Source: Porphyra umbilicalis
Lineage: Eukaryota > Rhodophyta > Bangiophyceae > Bangiales > Bangiaceae
Reading direction: 5' to 3'
Assembly: GCA_002049455.2 (NCBI GenBank)
Contig: KV918764.1
Span: 1-64,000 of the forward strand
DNA length: 64,000 nucleotides
Shown here: positions 1 through 11,492 of the stretch, piece by piece
How the letters are laid out: every line of letters starts with the position of its first letter
Position numbering within the stretch: position 1 is the stretch's first letter
The notes under the pieces: generated by a model
What the model saw: only the letters and a program-made list of their open reading frames with translations
Databases searched by the model: none
Told to the model about the DNA's origin: nothing
Program-made: the position numbers and the translations under genes

Positions 1-901
1 CTGCGGGGGAGCCGGCCAAGGAGGTGGAAGAGGAGACGCCCGACACATAGGTGCGCAAAGTGCCCAAGGCGTCGACCCAGACGGCGGCGGCGGACATGAT
101 CGGCAAGCCCATCACGCCGTCGGGTGGGGCGGAGGAGGACCAGGCCGCTCCGGCAAAGCTCCCAACCGTCACAGCGCCGCGGATGCGGACAAGGCGCGGC
201 GCCCATCGGACGCCGAGGCGGACGGGCCCGCCAAAGAGGGCGCTGCCGGCGCAAGCAGCGGGGATGGTGAGCTGGGGGTGAGGGAACCGGTCACGGCAGC
301 GGCCGTATGGGTCATCCACGGCTGCCTTTTTGGCTTTTTGTGCGGGTGTGGAGTGGGGGGGGGGGGGTGCGATGTGCCGCTTGTGCTGAAAGTACACCAG
401 AAGGACGAGCAGTCACTCGCGGTGAGTCACGTCGACAAGGCGTACGGTTGTGGGGCTGCTGGAGCCACACGGATGCGGCGACGGAGGGAGGGTGGGGTGG
501 GAAGGGGGTGAGTCGCACTCTGGCGTGGCCGGTGCAAGTCTATACCGTCACGTGGGCGGCGCAGGTGGTGGGGGACGCGCGGGGGGGGCGCACGCTGGCT
601 ATCTACGCGTTTCTGTGGGCCCAGTTGGAGACGACTTTATACGCTTGGGGAGGGGGAGGGGGAGGGGAGGGGGGGGGGAAGGGGGCAGGCGGGCGAGCCA
701 GGCCTCACTCGCACTCGCTCTTTTTTTGTCTTCATCGCTGTCTCGGTGGACTCTTTTACCTTTTTGCGCATTGTTCGAGCCAGCCAACCAAGATGGAGGA
801 AAAAGCAAAGCCAAAAGTTCACGCACACGCCCCCGCTGTTGCACTGAGCAGGCAGCCACGACTGTCCCTCCCGCACGATTCTCACCCACCCCATCATGCG
901 C
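1..901. other. No supported gene; G-rich sequence
   Basis: I see no convincing reading frame here. All open frames are short or made of Gly/Arg/Pro repeats. A long G run lies near 355-367, and G-rich purine tracts lie at 540-690. The part from about 700 to 900 is more mixed in composition and lies downstream of the minus-strand gene that ends at 902, so it could be that gene's 3' region. Confidence 0.4.
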
Positions 902-1700
902 TCAACGTTTCTGGCGCACCCGGCGAATAGGCTGCTCTTCCTCAGACACTGTTGCACCAGTCCATGTGCCCATCTTCTTGCACAGTGCGACAGCGCGGCG
1001 CATGGTGGCGTTGTCGAAGGTCGCTTGCCCGAGCGCATCGTCGGCTATGTCCAGGACACTCTGCAGCATATCCTTCACCTCCTCCGCCTGCTCCACGCGC
1101 GAGAGCGTACGCTCCTCCCGGACAGTGACGGTGACGTTGTCATCGTCGCGGTGGTCCACGCTTACGGCCTTGACCTCCCTCTTGAGGAGCCGCGTCATCA
1201 TGCGCACCCGCGCCAGTGCCGGCAGGGATTCCCAGTTGATTGGGGTGCGGTGGTTGCACGCGTCTCCATCGCTGTCCCCCCCCCCCCGTGCCATATCGCT
1301 TGCGAGCGCTGTCTCCGCCGCCGCCTCCTCTCCAACAGCCATCCCACTCTCACCCACAGCCCCCCCCCCCCTCCCACTTGCAGACCGTCGGCAGGATGCT
1401 TCTCGGGGGGCGCCCCCCCAACTGCACCACCCCGATTTCCTGCGACGCTCCCGGAGGATTGTCGGATGGAAGACTGATTCTGCCCCCGAGCGACCCCGCC
1501 AGCCCCGCGCCCGCCGCCGTCATGGCCTCGAGCATCGCTGCCGCAGCGCAGCTCCACGGCTGACGTCGCGTTCCGGTCGCCAACGCCACCAGCGCCATGA
1601 ACGCTCCCGCCGAGCAGCAAGCGACGGCAGACACCAGCCGCGGGAACCAGCCCGCCCTCAACGGCGGGCGACATGATGACTTGGGCGGGAGGAGGAGCAC
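902..1700 (-). CDS. Hypothetical protein, probably two exons
   Basis: The downstream part (902 to about 1357) has a balanced, charged composition unlike the surrounding low-complexity frames. Its last roughly 110 residues look like a folded helical domain (an acidic VDHRDDDN stretch, then a run of amphipathic helices, ending in a basic RRVRQKR tail). It has no ATG at its open-frame start. A second minus-strand frame just upstream (1700 to about 1380) has a hydrophobic stretch around CCSAGAFMALVALATG and reaches a possible donor AA/GTGGGAGG followed by a long G run, like the other introns here. I infer an upstream exon joined by a short intron, but I could not fix the acceptor. No family is recognised. 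A possible membrane anchor followed by a soluble helical domain is the most that can be said. Confidence 0.4.
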
Positions 1701-4700
1701 CGGGAGTGTGAGAGTGCCGTCAACGGGAGGGGGGGGAGACGGAGAATGTCTTCAAAGAGGGGGGGACAGCGGCGGGGGTCGTCCGCGCCACGTCAAGGCT
1801 GGGAAGTGGCAGTGCCGCAGCCGGGCTACTGGGGCACGGTGGGGTGGAGGAGGTAGGCGTCAGAGATGAGCACCCCAGCTGTTTATCAGTCCACTCAACT
1901 TTTGTGTGCTTCTGGTCACAGTCTTTTGCGGGGGGGGTGGACGGGGCGTCGCGGGGCATACAAGAGGTAACACAGGCGTGACCAGTCGAACATGCTGTAG
2001 GGGTCGTCTCCCCTCGTCGGTGACGGGGGGGCGGACGGGGGACAACCGCCGCTGGTGAGCTAGAACCTTGTTCTGGGCGGGCGATAGAAGGTTGTCTTCC
2101 GACCAACGCTTGCTGGTGTTTCTGTCGGGTTTTTGTCCCTCGTGTACAGAGAGGGCGACGACTCGCGCCCCTTGTGTTCTGCGTGGCACGGTCTCCGACT
2201 GTGGGGGCGCGGGGAGGGCACAGAGACAGCGGCGCGGCAGCCCGTGCTGTGGTGGCCAACGAGGGGGGACAGCTGGGGGGAGGAGGGGGGGAAGTGCAGC
2301 CGGTGCCGCCTGTGGCCGACAGCCTTCGATTCTTGGGGTGCAGTGGGGGCGACGCCTGGCAACCCCTCTGTGTTCTGTGCCGCGTGGTAGGGCCCTGTAT
2401 GTCGGAACACAATGGGGGCACAGTGCCATCTAGCGGCAAAACGAGCTGGTGCGGCGGTCGAGGGAGAAGGGGCACAGTGGGGGGGGGTATCAGTAGCGTC
2501 AGTAAAGCGCTCGAGGGGAGGAACAGGGGTTGGGGGAGACTTCCACCAGTCTGGTGCTGTTCTTCAACCAGCCCTCGCTGCCCACTTCCTGCCAGCGAGG
2601 CGGGTAGATGAGGAGGGTGGGTGGGGGGGGGTTTGTAGTTGGTGCCGCTCGTGGTAAATGGCTTTAAGGTGTGGGAGACGTGGGGGTGGGGGAGTTCACG
2701 TCTGCGGGGGCATGGGGGGGGCAACGGGCCTGTTGCGCGGACTTCAGCTCTGCTCACAAGGCCGTATCACTGTGCGGCGAGTGGGGGTAATGAGGGGACA
2801 ATGGCGGGGGTGTCGCCAGCGGCGTTCATGGCCTATGGCCTTCGGGTGTTGGAGGGGTGGCGGATCGGGAGTTCACTGCTGTTGGAGTGTGGGGGGTGCG
2901 AAGCGCCTGCAGTGCGGTGGCCAGCGCTGGTGCGAACGTCGGGAAAGAACCGGGGGGGGGGGGGGGTGGAGATGTTGCTGGAGGGCCCGGCATCTGTCGC
3001 TAGACTTGTTTGTATCAGGTAAAAGGCCACACGACCGTCCCACGAAGCCGCGTCCCACCGTCACCTGCACCTGTTGCGGGTGCCCTGTCCGTCATCACCT
3101 ACCGGCGGATGCTGCCACGCCGCCGCCGTCGCCAGCCTCTTCCACAACCGTCATTACGAACTCTATGATGGTCTTGTCGTTACCGTGCAGACTATCCACG
3201 CGCGGTTTCCCCCTCTGTGCGAGTCGCCCTATCGGCCGCTCACACCCCTACCCCCACCCTCCACTCCTGTCTACCACTTACACCACCCCCCCCCCCCTCC
3301 TATGTGCCGTTCACCCTCCTCCCCCCCCTCTGCACATCTGTCGTCTGCCCTCATCCCCCCCCATTTCCCATCATTGGAGCTGAAATGTCGGCCGCACTCT
3401 CCCCCTCCCCCCCGCCCCCGGTGGCAGTGGCTTGCCCCCCACTCACACTAAGGTCGCCCACGGCTCTCTCCCCCTTCCCCATGGCCGCTGATGTCCTCTG
3501 CAATGTTCCATCCACGGTCTGGGGTAGGGCGCTTCCCACCACGACGGTCAGGTTGTTCGCGTCTCGTAAGAGGAGGTCGATGCGGCGCGAGAGAACTTCT
3601 GTCGATGGGGGACGATGAACAAGCATTGGCGAAGGGGGGGAGGGGGGGGGCTCCGCCGCGGCGTTGGCGACGACCGTATCGGTGCTGGCCAGTGCCGCCC
3701 CCCTTTAGCGGCGTCGGTCATGACAGCAGACGCCGTCGACGGAGCCACCCCGTCAATCCCGACCACTACCATCGCCGAGCGGCATACCGGCACGACAGGT
3801 TGCTGACGTCAGCTGCCGCTCGGTTAATGCCGCTGTCGCCGACGCCGGCTGTCGGTTCACAGCGGGGGGGTTGCGGCTGCGCTGCTGGAGCGCGCGGGCT
3901 TGGAGGGTGCCGCTCAGGGAGGTAATGTGTCTGTCGCGATGGGGGGGGGGGGTATGTGGCCTCTCGTCGCCGCCTTCGGCGGCGGGGGGGGGGGGGAAAG
4001 GGCGCCGCGCGGACGTCGACGCCGCCGGGTCTGGCGGTGATTATGCTCGGCGGCTTCGGAAGGGGGGACGCGGGCGTGAGGCATCAACCCCTTGATCCCT
4101 GTTGTACAGTGTCGGGGTTCTGTGACTGGTGGGTGCGAGCGGATGCGGCACATACCGTCACTGACGAGGCCCTGGCTGCGCTTGCTGACGCGGGCGGACA
4201 TCTGGGATGTCCATCGTGGCGGCAAGCACTGTCAGAAACTTGTCCGGGTTGGCAACGCGTGGGTGAGATGAGCGGGCGAGAGAAGAAAGCCGGTCAACGG
4301 GGAAGGCGTGCGGGGAGGGTCTAGAGGAGGCGTCCAGAGGAAGGGACAAGGGAGCGCCGATACCACCCGGAGAACAAACTGCAGCTGCATGTCCAGGTCT
4401 GTGCTGGGGTGGCAGGTGGGTCGGTGGTGGCAGCATTGGGGCGAGAGGGATCCGACCGCCGCCCCGCGGGAGCGCCCTCGCTGCCACATGTGTTTGCAAA
4501 CGTTCGTGGGAACCCCCCAGCCTGATGCAGCTGGAGCAGGTGCTGATCTTGGGTGATGCGCTCAGTTGGAGCAGGCCCTGATCTTTGGTGGTGCGCTCAG
4601 TTCGAGCAGGCCTTGTCAAGCGTCCCGCCTGAGGTAAGGTATTTCATACAGCAAGTACATACTTCTGTCATGCCAGACGTTGCAGGACGCGGAGACTTGA

Positions 4701-5370
4701 GGGGGTGTGCCGGTTCGGCCCTTGTCTGACGTGTATCGATGCCTCTGCCTGGCTTCTGCGATGCCCAACGCGACAGCGTCTGCCGCCGCAGACTGTGTGG
4801 GCACCAGCCCCAGCTCAACGTCGGCGGCCTTACGCAGAGGACAAGGGACGTGCCTGTCCACTCATAGTGCGTTGGCTGACGGCTATCGCTTTTCTACCGC
4901 TCCTCGACCATCAAGCGCACGGTCTCATTGGACTGTCACGCTTGAGGTACAGTACACGTGCTTGGCCTGTCACTGATCGATGGTGGCAACTGATGGACTG
5001 ACCAGGTAGCCTGTGACCTTGATTGTCTGTCACGAACCTTTTTCAGGGACGAACGCGCAAGGATGCAGGACCCCATAGCGTGTCTTGGTCAAAGGAGGGT
5101 ACGTGGCGCCAGGGCAAGTGGCAGGTGTGGAGGGCACTTTGCTTTGTCGGCTGTATGGGTGACAGGCGGTGCGGCCGCTGCTGACCTGCACCACTTTTGC
5201 GGCCGCGGAGGGTCCCAACTTCGTTGCCGGCTATTCCCTCACCCGCTAACCACTGCAGTGTGCGGCATCCCTCCCCAATCCCGTCCCCTCTCCGTACGAT
5301 TCTAGGGTGATTGGCTAGTTCCCAGAACCTCTCGCCCCCGCGTGTTCCATTTTTGATTGACGCGCGCAAG
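1701..5370. other. No supported gene; G/C-rich, partly repetitive
   Basis: No reading frame here looks like protein. Open frames on both strands are Gly/Arg/Pro/Ser-rich shadows of G- and C-tracts. Diverged tandem units lie at about 2300-2900 (separate entry). The interval 4500-5300 has more ordinary composition and lies directly upstream of the hAT transposase. It may hold that element's 5' terminal region, but I found no terminal inverted repeat there. Confidence 0.35.
2300..2900. repeat. Diverged tandem repeat, period about 168 bp
   Basis: Similar blocks recur at about 2306, 2641 and 2811, and more weakly near 2474. Each contains a GTG(C/T)CGC...GGCC or GGCT core followed by TT(C/A)..GTGTTGG-type sequence and then GGGAGTTCAC or GGGAGACTTC. 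Offsets are close to one or two times 168. Divergence is high, so this is a degraded satellite at best. Confidence 0.3.
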
Positions 5371-6000
5371 ATGGACCTCACCCACGCTGGTTGCAGCCCG
5401 AGCTCGCCTGTTGTGGGGATGGGGGATACGCTCGGGCCGCGTGGAGTGACGCGCTCCCTACCAAGGGTCACACCGAGCACCATGGGTGCGTCTCGAGGAG
5501 GGACTGGTCCTGTGGGCTCGGTAGCGGCTGCTGCGGCTGGTGCGGGTGGCTCGAGCGAGGCAGCGGCCGCGGCGGCTGGTGCCGGTGGCAAGAGCGCGAC
5601 AGACGACGAAGACTCGGCCGACGATGGCGTCAAGCGCGTCCGTAAGAAGGCCAATAAGAACGCCGTGTGGGGTCACTGCACCGAGACCACTACCCTTTAC
5701 AATGCCGGGCAGCGGTCGTACAAGTCGTTCTGCAACTACTGCCACAACAACGGGGTTCATGTCATCCTCAACGGGAGGGCAGAGACGCTCAGCACCCACC
5801 TCCTCGAGTGCATGTTTGTGCCTCAAGACGTCAAGCGGGACCTCGGCAAGGGCGAGAGAAGGCGCCCGCATCGCGCCAAGGGCGCTGTTGATGAGGCGCT
5901 CAACCCGGTGGTCACCCGCTCGGGCCCCATCGATGCCTTTCGCACCGCCAAGCCGATGAGCATCAAGGAGCAGACGGACTTCTCCGAGCACCTGCTGCGC

Positions 6001-6008
6001 GTCCTGAT
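6001..6008. repeat. Left target-site duplication GTCCTGAT
   Basis: Identical to 6858-6865 on the other side of the 849 bp insertion. Eight base pairs is the hAT-typical length. Confidence 0.92.
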
Positions 6009-6857
6009 CAGGGATTCGTGGAATCTGAGATTTTGCAAGTACTCCGATACAATCCATCGAAAAACATGATGATTGCATACCGGGCTCATGACAATAGCGA
6101 AAACTCAATTACGGAATAGATAAGAATTTGTGGAGAAGATCACGAGTCATATCGGATTGAGCATTTGCAATGATCCAGGATAAAATCCGATCGTGACATT
6201 CGATAAGATCGCAACTCTCCAGGCATCGCGAGCGGGACGGAGAACAAAGAAAGATCGGCCGGAGAGGCGACTGCTCTGGTCCTGTCGCCATCTGGTGCCG
6301 TCGACAGGACTGTCAGAAACGCGTGTGCTGGAGGCTCGAACCAGTTCTCGCTGGTTCAATTTCAGAGCGTCGCATCAGCAGTCGAGATACGTATTGCAGT
6401 CTTATCAATTCTGGAGCATGGGAGCAAGTGCAACCTGCAGTCCGCATAACTGCTGATTTACCGAGAGCTCGTATCCAGCCCAATGCCTGACTGCCGTGCA
6501 TCTGTTCAGCACAGTTCTTCTCGTCGGGATCGGCTACAGTTCAGGAGACTGCACTAAGTGTGCTTACACGAATGGGACAGGTGGCTTGTTTGACGATTCG
6601 ATTGCACACCTGCAGATAAATCTCTAGGCGCCACAGCCGCTATCGTTTTCACCGATATTCTTACCGCATAAAGCGAAGTGTCCCAAGTCCGATCTGAGTA
6701 CTGTCTATTCTGGCACGAGGGCTCCGATGAGGACGGCTCTACTCTTCTTCTTCCGAGTTGAGTAGATTACGAGCTTCCAGCCTCAGCCCATATCCAGGAT
6801 GGATACGAGTTTCTTGTTCGGATATATCCTCCAAGGATTTATCCTCACCAACCCCTG
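6009..6857. mobile_element. Non-autonomous hAT element inserted in a hAT transposase gene
   Basis: The left end reads CAGGGATTCGTG (6009-6020). The right end, reverse-complemented, reads CAGGGGTTGGTG, matching 10 of 12 positions. An 8 bp direct duplication, GTCCTGAT, flanks it at 6001-6008 and 6858-6865. Eight base pairs and CAGGG ends are hallmarks of hAT elements. The 849 bp body is clearly richer in A+T than its surroundings and encodes no transposase. Element plus duplication is 857 bp, and leaving it out keeps the host transposase in a single frame. Part of its body (about 6395-6553) resembles 34398-34553. Confidence 0.92.
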
Positions 6858-6865
6858 GTCCTGAT
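6858..6865. repeat. Right target-site duplication GTCCTGAT
   Basis: Identical to 6001-6008. It marks the right edge of the inserted element and the point where the interrupted transposase frame resumes. Confidence 0.92.
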
Positions 6866-9062
6866 CACCTGCAACATCTCGTACAACTGCATGCAGTCGC
6901 CGGCGATGGTCGGCTTGCTTCTGCGGTGGGTTCCCGGCTTGCAGCGCGTGCCGTCACGTGGAGATATGAGCGGCACGCTCCTCGAGGACCTGTACCTCAA
7001 ACTGTGCGTGCTGCTCTCCAAAGTCTACAAGAAGGGAATCTACGTGGTCATCACTATCGATGGGTGGAAGAGCAGAGCTGGCACCAAGCTGCTGGGAGTC
7101 CTGCTCCACAACATCCACCAGACAGATGGCAGCGTCACGAACGACCTCAGGGGCGCGGTAGACATCACGGGCATCTCGGAGATGGGGCAGCTCGTGTTAG
7201 ACGTCCTCAACAATACCATCGACGACGGCAAAGACGAGGGTCTCTTTTCCGTCGCCGGCGTCACCACCTCCAACTCGCCGATTCCATCGACGACCATTGG
7301 CATCTTGACCGACTCCGCAAGCACCGACGCGTACGCAAAGAAGCAGCTGTCAGAGAAGTACCTGGCCCTAATCACGACACCGTGCTTTGCACACCAGCTG
7401 AACCTCGTCATGGGGCACATCCTCACCAACCCTGTCATGAAGACGGCGGCTGCACAGTGTTGCTTGGTGGTGACGTTCTTCTCGAGGTCTACAAAGTACA
7501 TGGGCAAGCTTCAGAAGCTAATGCTGGAGTTGCTGGGCAAGAAGCTCACGTTTTAGAAAAGGGGGGTCACCCGATGGTACAGCCACTACGGCATGGTGCG
7601 CCGGATTATTGAGCTCAAGCCAGCGCTGGTCGCCTTTGCCAATGCCCCGGTCCTAGATGCCGAGCTCCAAGCTACCGCGTATGCGCGGGATGTGGTCGCC
7701 GTTGTGCATGACGGGCGGTTTTGGGAGCGCGCCTCGGTGATGCGGGCGTTGTTGCAGCCGCTGGTCATCGAACTTGGCGTCATCGAGCGCAGGACTTCCA
7801 ACCTGGCCGATGTCGCGGCCTCTTTCGGCCGCCTGTTCTCCTTCTTCAACCACACTGACCAGACGTCTGCCACCCTGCTCGCCAGCGCCAGCGGGAGTCA
7901 GGGACTACTCCTCCCCGCGGCGACCAAGCAAAGCCCGACCTTCCTGACGAACGAGCTGGTCACTACGATCCTCACGCACCTGCAGTGGCGCTACAACTTT
8001 TACTACGATAGCTCCGTCCTGGTGCTTGCTCACGTGCTCGACCCCACGCGGCACCTGCAAGGGCTGCTCAGCAAGACCGGCGATCGCGCTTCCAAGAACA
8101 GCGTTCTAAACGCGCTCATGGCAATGGCCATGCGCTTTAACCTCCCAGCCCGTGCCGACGGCGATGACGACAATCGAAAGGTGGCGGTAGAAGAGACGAC
8201 GGAGGCGGCGACGGAGTACCTCGAGGACGGACCGGGCGCTCTATTGGAGACTAAGATATGCCATCCACCTTCGAGTGAGCACCAGAACGAGGCGGTTGCG
8301 CGGTGAGCGGCATGCTCCGAGTACACCGGGACGGCGCTGGTTGAGATTGCCAAGCGGATACTTGCCCATCCGGCACACGCCGCTGAGCTCGAGCGGGTGT
8401 GGTCGACCATGGGCCTGATCAACACCGACACACGCTCGAGGCTGGACATGGAGCACCTCAAAAAGATGTCCAGGGTGGCCATGTACGAGCGGGAGCAAGC
8501 GGCCGCTCGCAAGGCCAAGATCAAGACCTACACCCCGGGGTGTTTGTACCCTGCCGAGGATGAGGTCGGCGGCAACGTCGGCAACGACGGTACGGCGGAG
8601 GGCCCGTCGACGTTGCTGGAGTGCATGCTGGCCGACGTCGAACTCGAGCAGCCCGCAGGCCCCGCAAGGGGTCACGGCGCCGCGGGTGGCCGCCTTGGGG
8701 AGCCCTTGGAGGACTCACTGGCGGAGCATCTCGGTGAGGTCGAGCGAGACGTCGAGGAGCAGCTCCATGACGAGCGGCAGCAGGTGGGAGGTCCTGCCCC
8801 CGAGCTGTTCGCGCCCGCAGCTGCCAGGCCAAGCCACGCACCGGAGCCGGAAGAGATGATGGAGATGTTTGTGCGGTTTTCTCAGGGCGAAGATAGTGCG
8901 AGTCCGCCGGTGGCAGAGAGCACTGCTGGCAACGGGCCTTCCGTCACCGCGGGAAGGCGCTATCGGCGTCGTCGGGGCACCAAGACCGTGCTTCTACAAG
9001 ACGTGTACGACGAGGCGTGGTACCTGGCCGAAGCGAAGAAACTGTACAAGCACGAGAAATAA

Positions 9063-9990
9063 GGGGGGTGTAACAGGGCTCCTATATGCGTGTTGAGTGC
9101 TCTGATCCGGGGGATGGCAGTGGGAAGAAGACCGTGGGAGAGAACCACATGGTACAAGTTCGCAATGACAATGCCTTTCTTTCTCGGCTCGTATCCCACT
9201 TTTTACCGCAAGCGAGCTTGACCTACAGCCATCCAGAATGCCACCGTTCAAGGAGGAGTGGCACAGCCGCAGGCGGCGGCTGCGCACCATGGGTAAGCGA
9301 TGGGAAGGACAGGCACCGAATTACCCGTATGACACGAAAAAAATCGGAGTTGTTCAGAATGAGTGCTACTACTCAATAGAAAAATATATTAAGGGTGCTA
9401 CTTGGGGCGTCATGAGGGCGTTTTGGCCTCCGAATGGGGCGTCAGTAAGGCGTCCTATCCGTCACGCGCCCCGTGCGCCCCCCAAATAGGGGCGTCGCGT
9501 GCAACCCTAGTTTCGAGTGCTATTTTTTTTTGGTTATCGTGGTCTCTTGCAGGGGAGCTTGACTCATTCTGGCTGGCCTTCCCTCTTCACGAACGCTCTT
9601 GGGCGTGCTCCTCATGCACTGTTCGGCTCCATCACGCTTGCCGCTCTCGCCAGTCAACTTCGGGAGGTGGGATGAGCGAATACTCACAAGGCCTCACGTC
9701 GTCAGACTGTCCTCATTGGCTCACCAGCCCGATCAACATGTGTGGCGCATTATTTTAGATGTCTCGACACGAAGGCACCGTGTCGCTGCTACTGCGACAT
9801 AGTAGCCCACCTTTGAATATTAATTGGGCTGGCACAGAATCCGCTTGTTGCGAACGACCTCGCGACAGTGCGATTTTGACCCGGCAGGAGACGATTTTGA
9901 GGACTTTGTGCGGATGAAGGACCCCCCTCATATGGTGCGCGCTTGGTCGCATTCTCAGTATTCGTTTATAGGCACAGGATCGGGGGGGGG
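9063..9990. other. Intergenic; probable 3' flank of the hAT element
   Basis: No gene is visible. GGGGCGTCA and similar GGCGTC words recur at about 9404-9500, ending in GCAACCCTAG at 9501-9510, which could be the subterminal region and end of the decayed hAT transposon. No matching inverted repeat or duplication was found upstream of 5371, so this boundary is only a suggestion. Confidence 0.3.
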
Positions 9991-9994
9991 AGTC

Positions 9995-10107
9995 TGACAC
10001 GTGGTGACATGTCATGACATTTCCTGTGTCATGACATCGGCGAAATCGACCCCGTGGGGCGTGACACTGACATGTCATGGACATGTCACAACGTGGCATG
10101 ACATGTG
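9995..10107. repeat. Cluster of TGTCATGACA / TGACATGTCA palindromic words
   Basis: The 12 bp palindrome ATGTCATGACAT is at 10009-10020. TGTCATGACA recurs at 10027-10036 and TGACATGTCA at 10068-10077. Partial copies follow at about 10079-10088 and 10096-10107. Such clustering could be subterminal transposase-binding sequence of a TIR element or a protein-binding array. No neighbouring gene start supports a promoter role. Confidence 0.6.
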
Positions 10108-10148
10108 CCTTCCCTAGTCCTGAGGCTCTAATTTCTATCCCATTCTAT

Positions 10149-10781
10149 CATGGTACGTGTCCCACAAATGAGACATGGCGGTTTTTTCTTTTTTTCTCGG
10201 CCCACTGGCCTTCTGCAACGGTACGATAGCGTAATGTGACCCACTCGGTCCCACTGTGCTTCCAGAACAGCCCCTGACAGTGTTAGCAGAGGCTGCACCT
10301 CCTGACGTGTCTTGGGGGAAAGTGTCATTCATTGCAACTTTGACAGGTGACGATCACGCGGCCCAATCAAATGCTCAGATACTAGAGCAGGCATGTGCTG
10401 ACAATTTGTGCACCAAGAAAAGGGCACCACCTTCCCAATAAGAACGTGAAAAAGACCCCCATGAGGCCCCCTGTGAGGAAAACACGATTGGCGACACCCC
10501 TCATCGAAGCTCCAGATAGCACATGAGCTTTGGCGTTGCAAACCTTTAACCCCAAGAACCTGAAAACGACTGGCTCCAAGATCGGGGCTATCTGAGAGGT
10601 CCACAGAACAGGGCCCACAGGCGGGTAATAAGGAGTTGTCAGCCAAGCACGCGTCGGGAGAGGCTCTTTCCATGGAGGCCAGTCGAGAAATTTCTCGTAC
10701 CCCACGCCGGCTGCCCCCGTGCAGTGATGTGTCAGTCCTTCAGAAAACGCGCATGTCTCATTTTTGGGACACGCACCATAG
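10149..10781. repeat. Imperfect inverted repeat pair, about 28 bp arms
   Basis: The left arm, about 10149-10176 (ATGGTACGTGTCCCAC, then AATGAGACATG), matches the right arm at about 10752-10781 in reverse complement (CATGTCTCATTT, then GGGACACGCACCAT). The interior has no convincing ORF. A partly similar direct repeat containing GACCCACTCG occurs at about 10239 and 10869. It looks like remains of a non-autonomous element. No target duplication was recognised. Confidence 0.45.
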
Positions 10782-11492
10782 ACCCCTGAGAACAGGAATT
10801 GTTTTGTCTCGCTATGGCTCGGCCGCATCAACAGCTTTTTGCAAGCGGATTTCTCGTGCGCAATAGAGACCCACTCGACACCCTTGTTTCAGAAAATGGG
10901 ACGCATAGGCATTCGAGAAGCGTCTCATCGTCGTGCCTGAACACAGCACAAAACTGTCTCTGGGGGCTCTTTGCCGTCCCTTCCCGACAAGAAAAGACAC
11001 CAACTAGGAATTTGGCCTCCAGCCGATGTCCCCATATCCTGTCGAGTCATACTGGCCAGTGGTCTCGGTATTCCAGCTGACATGAAGGTCTGCAGAGGCC
11101 TGCCAAGACAGTCGTAGCAAAGAAGCGCAAAAATCTTACAACAATTGAAAATCATCCATCCGAACTGTGCGGCTACCTTGAAGATTTCTTGATCCGCCGA
11201 GTGCGCGTTTTTGATCCGAGGTCGGCGAGCCTGGGCAATCAGGCGCTTCGCGCGCGCGCGCTTTTTTTTGCCCCAGCCTTGCACACTGCGGGCTGCTGTG
11301 GCCGACTGAGCCCGTGCGCTGCGCCTTGCGCCACGGCCGCCCCCGACTGTGTCGTGCCCTTCTGGTTCCCCGCGCGCCCCTCCGCCCCGCACCTTCTCCC
11401 AACGCCCTTCCCCTCCACGCCCCCCTGCACCCCCGACCCCCCATCTGCTCGCGCCTGAGTGCTCTGGGTGTTGCCTTGCGCAGTGAGCCCCA

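Larger units (their letters stand above)
5371..9062 (+). pseudogene. hAT-superfamily transposase, interrupted and with two stops
   Basis: This is a DNA transposase of the hAT superfamily. Reading from the ATG at 5371, an N-terminal BED-type zinc finger (FCNYC, then THLLEC) is followed by a DUF659-like core (IDGWKS, then TDSASTDAY with FAHQLNLVMGHIL). It ends in the hAT C-terminal dimerisation region (AAELERVWSTMG near 8380). The Asp of IDGW, the Asp of TDSAS and the Glu of ELERVWS match the positions of the hAT catalytic triad. The frame is interrupted by an 849 bp insertion at 6009-6857. Ignoring the insertion and one copy of its target duplication, the same frame continues from 6866 to 9062, about 944 codons. 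Two in-frame stops remain, TAG at 7554-7556 and TGA at 8304-8306, so it is dead. I could not find terminal repeats of this outer element. Confidence 0.9.

Noticed and set aside
5302-9510. CTAGGGT at 5302 and AACCCTAG at 9503 as terminal repeats of the outer hAT element
   Set aside because: Similarity stops after about seven bases, there is no 8 bp duplication (GTACGATT versus TTTCGAGT), and the left site is only about 70 bp before the ATG.
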